A model generated the notes under the pieces. It was not told the origin of the DNA. It worked only from the letters and a program-made list of their open reading frames with translations, and ran no database searches. From FEN-1099 sp964511015 (GTDB lineage Bacteria; Lernaellota; Lernaellaia; Lernaellales; Lernaellaceae): 11,230 bases of DNA. A program made the position numbers and the translations under genes. Shown here one piece after another: positions 7,083-11,230 of this stretch. The stretch is taken from assembly GCA_964511015.1 (NCBI GenBank), contig CAZEDX010000110.1, forward strand, positions 1 through 11,230. The letters run 5' to 3'. How positions within the stretch are numbered: the stretch's first letter is position 1; each line of letters starts with the position of its first letter.

Positions 7083-7085
7083 ACC

Positions 7086-7113
7086 GCCGGTGGCAACGAG
7101 GAAGCCCACCGGC
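7086..7113 (+). repeat. Intercistronic hairpin with SD-like loop
   Basis: GCCGGTGG (7086-7093) and CCACCGGC (7106-7113) form a perfect GC-rich 8-bp stem with a 12-base loop that contains GAGGAAG. It fills the 42-base gap after the second glycosyltransferase and ends one base before the GGGAG site of the next gene. No T run follows, so it does not look like a rho-independent terminator. Confidence 0.5.
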
Positions 7114-7114
7114 T

Positions 7115-7119
7115 GGGAG
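7115..7119 (+). promoter_or_regulatory. Ribosome binding site for the GTG start at 7125
   Basis: GGGAG is five bases before GTG 7125. It overlaps the alternative GTG at 7119, which has no well-spaced site of its own; the nearest purine run there ends 14 bases upstream. This favours the 7125 start. Confidence 0.5.
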
Positions 7120-7124
7120 TGTTT

Positions 7125-8315
7125 GTGGAACTGAGCGGCCGCGATATCGTTTGTCTGGCCAGTTCGAACTGGGATGCGATGTGGGTTAACGCCCAACATC
7201 TGATGAGCCGGCTGGCCGCCGACAACCGCGTGCTGTATATCAACAACCTTGGCCTGCGCGCGCCCGGCCGCACGAGCGCGGATCTGTCCAAGGTGCGGCG
7301 GCGGCTGGGCGAATGGTTTCGCGGCGCGGTGCCCATGCAGGCCAACCTCTGGGTGACTTCACCCGTGCACATTCCGCTCCATCGTTTCGCGCTGGTGCGC
7401 GCGTTCGACCGGTGGGTACTGCGCTGGGTTCTGCGGCGGCAGGCACGCCGGCTCGGGTTCCGGCGGCCGATCCTATGGTCCTTTCTGCCGCTTGGCACCG
7501 ATTTGGTCGGTGCGCTCGACGAAGCGGCCGTGATCTACCATTGCGTCGATGACTACGCGGCCAACCCGGGCGTGGCGGTCGAGCAGTTGCGCACGATGGA
7601 GGCACGCCTGCTGGCGCAGGCCGATCTCGTGCTGGCAACCAACCCGGTGCTCTACGAGGAACGGCGCGCGACAGCGCGGCGCATCCATTACGTTGGCAAC
7701 GTGGCGCACACGCCGCATTTCGAACCCGACCAGCAGCGGCCGGTGCCGGCGAAGCTGGCGGCGCTGCCCCGGCCGATCCTCGGCTATCAGGGCAACATTT
7801 CCGGTTACAAGACCGACCTCGAACTGCTCGCGCGTCTGGCGTGTGCGTTGCCCGACGCCAGCCTGGTGCTTGTCGGTCCGGAAGGCTGGGGCGACCCAAC
7901 GACCGATCTGTCCGTCTTGCGCGCGCTGCCGAACGTGCATTTCGTGGGCCGCGCAACGTACGATGAGCTGCCGGCCTACGTCGCCGCCTTCGATGTCGCC
8001 TTGCTGCCGCTGCGCATCAACGACAGCACAAAACGCAGCTTCCCGATGAAGTTCTACGAATACATGGCGGCGGGCGTTCCGATCGTCGCGGCGAACCTGC
8101 CGGCCTTCGCCGCATACCGCGACCGTCCGCAGTTGTGCCGCCTGGCGGGCGACGCCGAAGCGTTCGTGAACGCCGTGCGCGAGGCGTTGGCGGATCGCGG
8201 CGACCACGTGGCCGAGCGAGTGGCCGAGGCGCGGCGGAACAACTGGGATGTGCGCGTGGCGGAGATCCGCGCGTTGGTGGCGCAGGTCGTCGCCGAGAAG
8301 GAGGCCAGCCGTTGA
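7125..8315 (+). CDS. Glycosyltransferase, TuaH-like (GT-B fold), operon gene 3
   Basis: This 396-residue paralogue of the first operon gene shares its hallmarks in the same order. It has IVCLASSNWDAMWVNAQH (8-25), YHCVDDY (138-144), ILGYQGNISGYKTDLEL (218-234), GRATYDELPAYVAAFDVALL (275-294) and RINDSTKRSFPMKFYEYMAA (297-316), and it ends with a NNWDVR segment (372-377) like the NSWDRR of its relative. Again only the second Glu of EX7E is present (Glu312), with Arg304 in place of the first. It is expected to be a cytoplasmic or membrane-associated transferase making a linkage related to that of gene 1. A basic stretch between about 97 and 114 (RWVLRRQARRLGFRR near 100-114) could bind acidic phospholipid. 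The stop overlaps the next start (TTGA). The start could be GTG 7119 instead, adding two residues. Confidence 0.87.
   Translation: MELSGRDIVCLASSNWDAMWVNAQHLMSRLAADNRVLYINNLGLRAPGRTSADLSKVRRRLGEWFRGAVPMQANLWVTSPVHIPLHRFALVRAFDRWVLRWVLRRQARRLGFRRPILWSFLPLGTDLVGALDEAAVIYHCVDDYAANPGVAVEQLRTMEARLLAQADLVLATNPVLYEERRATARRIHYVGNVAHTPHFEPDQQRPVPAKLAALPRPILGYQGNISGYKTDLELLARLACALPDASLVLVGPEGWGDPTTDLSVLRALPNVHFVGRATYDELPAYVAAFDVALLPLRINDSTKRSFPMKFYEYMAAGVPIVAANLPAFAAYRDRPQLCRLAGDAEAFVNAVREALADRGDHVAERVAEARRNNWDVRVAEIRALVAQVVAEKEASR
8298..8304 (+). promoter_or_regulatory. Consensus RBS (AAGGAGG) for the TTG start at 8312
   Basis: AAGGAGG, a full match to the anti-Shine-Dalgarno sequence, sits seven bases before TTG 8312. 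It settles the start of the fourth glycosyltransferase, although the frame stays open for 59 more codons upstream inside the previous gene. Confidence 0.75.
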
Positions 8316-9475
8316 AGGTGGCCATCGTACATGACTGGCTGACCGGCATGCGGGGCGGCGAACGTTGCCTCGAAGTGTTGTGCGAGATCTTCCCCGAGGC
8401 CGATCTATTCACTTTGATCCACTACCGTGGCGCGGTGAGCCCGATCATCGAAAACCGACGGATCACCACCAGCTTCGTGCAGTCGCTGCCCGGTGCGTCG
8501 CGCTGGTATCGCAACTATCTGCCGCTTTTCCCGCTAGCGGTAGAACGCTTCGACCTGCGACCGTACGATCTGGTGATCTCCTCGAGCCATTGCGTCGCCA
8601 AGGGCGTGCGCACGGCGCCGCACCAACTTCATCTATGCTACTGCTACACGCCGATGCGCTATGCGTGGGACATGGCGCACACCTACTTTTCGGAAGAGGT
8701 GCTCGGCTTCTTCGGCCGCAAGCTGATTCCACCCGTGCTCAACTACCTGCGTGTGTGGGACGTGCTGAGCAGCCGGCGTGTCGACCGCTTCGTGGCGATC
8801 AGCCGACACATCGCGGGACGGATCGGCAAGCACTATCGCCGCGACGCCCAGGTGGTCTACCCGCCGGTGGAGGTCGAACGCTTCCGGCCGGACACGCCGG
8901 ACGACTACTACCTGCTGGTTTCGGCCTTTGCGCCGTACAAGCGCATCGACCTGGTGCTTGACGCTTTCCGTGAACTGCGGCTGCCGCTAAGGGTGATCGG
9001 CGAGGGGCAGGAGCACCGGCGCCTATTGCGCCATGCGGGCGGGAATGTGCAGTTCCTCGGGCGGCTGCCCGACGAAGCGGTGGCCGAGCAGATGGCGCGC
9101 TGCAAGGCGTTCGTGTTTGCCGCCGAGGAAGACTTCGGCATCGCGCCGCTCGAAGCGCAGGCGGCGGGCAAGCCGGTCATCGCCTTCGGGCGCGGCGGCG
9201 TGGCCGAAACCGTGGCGGCGCTGCCGCTGACCGGCGATGCCGACCGTGACGCGGCGAAACTGCGCGCAGGCAACTACCACGGCCTCTTCTTCGCGCGGCA
9301 GGACGCGACGTCCATCGCCGGCGCGGTGCGCTTCTTTGAGAAACATGCTGACGCTTTCACTCCGGAGTCGATCCGGACGAGCGTGGCGGGCTTCGGGCGC
9401 GATCGGTTCCGGCGCGAAATCGCCCAGGCGGTCGACGATGCCTTCGCCGCCTTCGGGCGTGGAGAACTGCGATGA
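8312..9475 (+). CDS. Glycosyltransferase family 4, WbaZ-like, operon gene 4
   Basis: Starting at TTG 8312, this 387-residue protein matches the GT4 WbaZ-like group, which includes mannosyltransferases of O-antigen synthesis. The N-terminal signature is VAIVHDWLTGMRGGE (3-17), followed by SSHCVAKG (91-98), CYTPMRYAWD (111-120) and HYRRDAQVVYPPV (174-186). The donor domain has VSAFAPYKRIDL (203-214), GEGQEHRRL (230-238) and EDFGIAPLE, an EX7E motif formed by Glu273 and Glu281. The start was chosen because the family signature begins there and AAGGAGG is well placed; upstream extension is low-complexity Arg/Gly sequence read out of frame from the previous gene. Compared with the next gene it carries an extra loop near 303-322. 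It overlaps both neighbours by four bases. The transferred sugar is likely mannose or a related hexose, by family resemblance only. Confidence 0.9.
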   Translation: MKVAIVHDWLTGMRGGERCLEVLCEIFPEADLFTLIHYRGAVSPIIENRRITTSFVQSLPGASRWYRNYLPLFPLAVERFDLRPYDLVISSSHCVAKGVRTAPHQLHLCYCYTPMRYAWDMAHTYFSEEVLGFFGRKLIPPVLNYLRVWDVLSSRRVDRFVAISRHIAGRIGKHYRRDAQVVYPPVEVERFRPDTPDDYYLLVSAFAPYKRIDLVLDAFRELRLPLRVIGEGQEHRRLLRHAGGNVQFLGRLPDEAVAEQMARCKAFVFAAEEDFGIAPLEAQAAGKPVIAFGRGGVAETVAALPLTGDADRDAAKLRAGNYHGLFFARQDATSIAGAVRFFEKHADAFTPESIRTSVAGFGRDRFRREIAQAVDDAFAAFGRGELR

Positions 9476-10602
9476 GAATGGCTCTGATTCACGACTGGCT
9501 GACCGGTATGCGCGGCGGCGAAAAGGTGCTCGAGGTGATGTGTGAAATCTGGCCCGACGCCGACCTGTTCACACTGCTGCACGTGCCCGGAAAACTGTCG
9601 CCGGCCATCGAGCGGTTGAACATTCGCACCAGCTTCATCCAGCGGCTGCCGAAGGCGGCCGAGTGGTACCGCAACTATCTGCCGCTGATGCCGACGGCGA
9701 TCGAGCAGTTTGACCTGCGCGAATACGATTTGGTTTTGTCCACCAGCCATTGCGTGGCCAAGGGCGTCATCACCCAGCCGCGGACCTGCCACATCAGCTA
9801 CATCCACACCCCAATGCGCTATGTGTGGGAGCTATTCGAGGAGTACTTCGGGCCCGATCGCGTCGGCCGCATGAAGCGCGCGGCGATCGGCGTGTTCGCC
9901 AATTACCTGCGCATGTGGGACGTCGCTTCGGCCGACCGGGTCGATTCATTTATCGCCAACAGCCATCACGTCGCGCGGCGCATCGCCAAACACTACCGGC
10001 GCGACGCGGTGGTGATTCACCCGCCGGTGGACACCGCGCGGTTTTCGCCGGGCAAGGTGGACGACTACTACCTCGTGGTCAGCGCGCTGGCGCCCTACAA
10101 ACGCATCGACCTGGCCGTGGCGGCGTGCGCGAGGTTGAACCGTCGGCTGCTGGTCGTCGGCACGGGACAGGATCAGGAACGGCTGAAAAAGACCGCCGGT
10201 TCGGGCGTCGAGTTCCTCGGTTGGCAGAGCGACGAGCAGGTGGTGGAACTCTACCGGCACTGTCGCGCGTTCCTGTTCCCCGGCGAGGAGGATTTCGGCA
10301 TCACCCCGGTCGAGGCGCAGGCTTCGGGCCGGCCGGTGATCGCTTTCGGCAAGGGCGGCGCGTTGGAAACCGTGCGCGGGCTTGATCAGCCCGATCCGAC
10401 CGGCGTCTTTTTCCGCGAGCAGACGGTCGACGGCATGGTCGCGGCGATTCGGGAATACGAAGACCGCGAGGCGTCGTTCTCGCCCGAGCGGATTCGGCAA
10501 CACGCGCTTGGTTTCGACCGCGAAGTCTTCCGCAGCCGGTTGCGCGAGTTCGTCGAACGGACCTACACCGACTACCAACCGCGGCGGGGCTTGGCGCGGT
10601 GA
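9472..10602 (+). CDS. Glycosyltransferase family 4, WbaZ-like, operon gene 5
   Basis: This 376-residue tandem paralogue of the previous gene aligns with it without gaps over about the first 300 residues; I count 39 identities in the first 60 positions. It repeats IHDWLTGMRGGEKVLE (6-21), TSHCVAKG (91-98), IHTPMRYVWE (111-120), HYRRDAVVIHPPV (174-186), VSALAPYKRIDL (203-214) and EDFGITPVE, with Glu273 and Glu281 as the EX7E pair. All catalytic features appear intact, so it is not a decayed copy. Synonymous positions differ widely, so the duplication is not recent. The start is ATG in an ATGA overlap with the previous stop, with GGAG (9461-9464) seven bases upstream. It probably adds the same or a similar hexose as its twin, possibly in a successive step of the same repeat unit. 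Confidence 0.9.
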   Translation: MRMALIHDWLTGMRGGEKVLEVMCEIWPDADLFTLLHVPGKLSPAIERLNIRTSFIQRLPKAAEWYRNYLPLMPTAIEQFDLREYDLVLSTSHCVAKGVITQPRTCHISYIHTPMRYVWELFEEYFGPDRVGRMKRAAIGVFANYLRMWDVASADRVDSFIANSHHVARRIAKHYRRDAVVIHPPVDTARFSPGKVDDYYLVVSALAPYKRIDLAVAACARLNRRLLVVGTGQDQERLKKTAGSGVEFLGWQSDEQVVELYRHCRAFLFPGEEDFGITPVEAQASGRPVIAFGKGGALETVRGLDQPDPTGVFFREQTVDGMVAAIREYEDREASFSPERIRQHALGFDREVFRSRLREFVERTYTDYQPRRGLAR

Positions 10603-11153
10603 CTTCGCGCGGGGACCAAGTCACTGCCGTTGCCCTGGGCCTCTTGTTCTCCGTGTCCTTTGTCGAAATTCCTCTTGCCTCGCTTGGCGCGCTGTCCTTC
10701 ACCTCCACCGAATTGTGCATCGCCTGCTGGCTGGTTGCGGCGGCATGGGTCACACGCGCCCGAGGCTGGCGGCCCGACCAAATCGGCTGGGGTCTGCTGG
10801 CTGTCATGGCCTCGATGCTACTGACCACCGCGGTCGTTCCGGCCGACCGGGGCGCGGCGCTCAAGTTCGTCATCCGCTTCGGCGTCGGCGTGCTGGTCTA
10901 CCTGTCGCTACGCGCAGCGCTTCACGGCCCGCGCCTACTCACCGCCTTGCGGGCGTTGACGGTTGCCGGCCTGTGTTTCAGCGCACTGGGAGCGGTGCAA
11001 CATTACTTCCCCGGCGTCCTCGACCCGGTGCTGTCCCTGATCGTACCCAACAAGTTCGCCGCCTACGATCCGGCGGCGCCGCTGTCGTTCACCACCGGCG
11101 TTTTCTTCGACGGGCGGGAATTTGTCGTACGCGCTTCGGCCGTTTTCGGTTAA
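10599..11153 (+). CDS. O-antigen ligase/polymerase-like membrane protein, N-terminal part, interrupted
   Basis: This frame gives 184 residues of a very hydrophobic protein with about four membrane segments (roughly 9-27, 36-50, 63-82 and 89-104) and a further one near 118-134. The pattern, ending with DGREFVVRASAVFG, looks like the N-terminal part of O-antigen ligase (WaaL/Wzy_C) family proteins, which are usually 400 residues or more and join or polymerise glycans at the periplasmic face of the inner membrane. That family often has a GNxN motif where this frame stops. The TAA at 11151 is followed by a second in-frame TAA at 11169, and then by frame-compatible hydrophobic sequence to the window end, so this is probably part of a longer gene. 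It starts with GTG in a GTGA overlap with the last glycosyltransferase; the ribosome site (GGGG at 10585-10588) is weak. Function is suggested by context and topology more than by motifs. Confidence 0.7.
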   Translation: MTSRGDQVTAVALGLLFSVSFVEIPLASLGALSFTSTELCIACWLVAAAWVTRARGWRPDQIGWGLLAVMASMLLTTAVVPADRGAALKFVIRFGVGVLVYLSLRAALHGPRLLTALRALTVAGLCFSALGAVQHYFPGVLDPVLSLIVPNKFAAYDPAAPLSFTTGVFFDGREFVVRASAVFG

Positions 11154-11230
11154 TGCAATACGTTTTCGTAAGTACGGGTTGTCGCCCTGGGCGGTGGGCT
11201 GCTGTTGCTGCTGCACGACCGCGACCGCTA
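11151..11230 (+). pseudogene. Likely continuation of the ligase-like gene beyond two stop codons
   Basis: After the TAA at 11151-11153 and another at 11169-11171, the same frame reads VRVVALGGGLLLLLHDRDR to the end of the window, a typical membrane helix with a charged loop after it. One base too many near 11150, one too few near 11156 and a changed base at 11171 would turn the interval into G-N-A-N-T-F-S-Y-V, which resembles the family's GNxN segment. This is either a damaged gene or error-rich sequence at a contig end. Confidence 0.5.

Noticed and set aside
8135..8311. Possible 59-residue N-terminal extension of the fourth glycosyltransferase
   Set aside because: The residues are Arg/Gly-rich off-frame reading of the previous gene; the family signature and a perfect ribosome site place the start at 8312.

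Overview
This window looks like chromosome from a GC-rich Gram-negative bacterium. Two lipoprotein signal peptides, a run of cell-surface glycosyltransferases and an O-antigen-ligase-like membrane protein support that. The mix of a monofunctional aspartokinase, a SUMF1-domain lipoprotein and a long glycosyltransferase operon would fit a deltaproteobacterial/myxobacterial-type lineage or an uncultured relative. I cannot name the taxon from sequence alone.

Left part (1-2875, + strand): the 3' two thirds of lysC (aspartate kinase, cut by the window edge), a lipid-anchored alpha/beta hydrolase whose TTG start lies inside the lysC 3' end, and a SUMF1/FGE-sulfatase-domain lipoprotein that lacks the cysteine pair of true formylglycine-generating enzymes. 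The three are packed closely and probably co-transcribed. lysC also carries a strong internal ribosome binding site and ATG exactly where Corynebacterium and Bacillus aspartokinases start their separate beta subunit.

Middle (2876-4758): a short convergent intergenic region, then on the minus strand an asparagine-synthetase-like ATPase without the N-terminal catalytic cysteine, then a 203-bp divergent promoter region. That region holds two well-formed sigma70-type promoters back to back. Their -35 boxes form the two arms of a perfect 7-bp inverted repeat.

Right part (4759-11230, + strand): a polysaccharide-biosynthesis operon of five glycosyltransferases followed by an O-antigen ligase/polymerase-like membrane protein. 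Most junctions are 4-bp start/stop overlaps. The glycosyltransferases include two paralogous pairs: genes 1 and 3 (TuaH-like, with a CVD(E/D) motif) and genes 4 and 5 (tandem WbaZ-like GT4). A GT4 enzyme of PimB type sits second. The only sizeable gap in this operon (7083-7124) contains a perfect 8-bp hairpin next to the downstream ribosome binding site. The last gene is interrupted by two TAA codons close to the window end, yet the same frame reopens into membrane-like sequence, so it is either a decaying gene or low-quality sequence.

The glycosyltransferases would build a lipid-linked or surface glycan, the membrane protein would ligate or polymerise it, and the divergent synthetase-like enzyme may amidate or otherwise modify a sugar acid or related group. 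I found no defence system, CRISPR array, tRNA, rRNA or insertion sequence.
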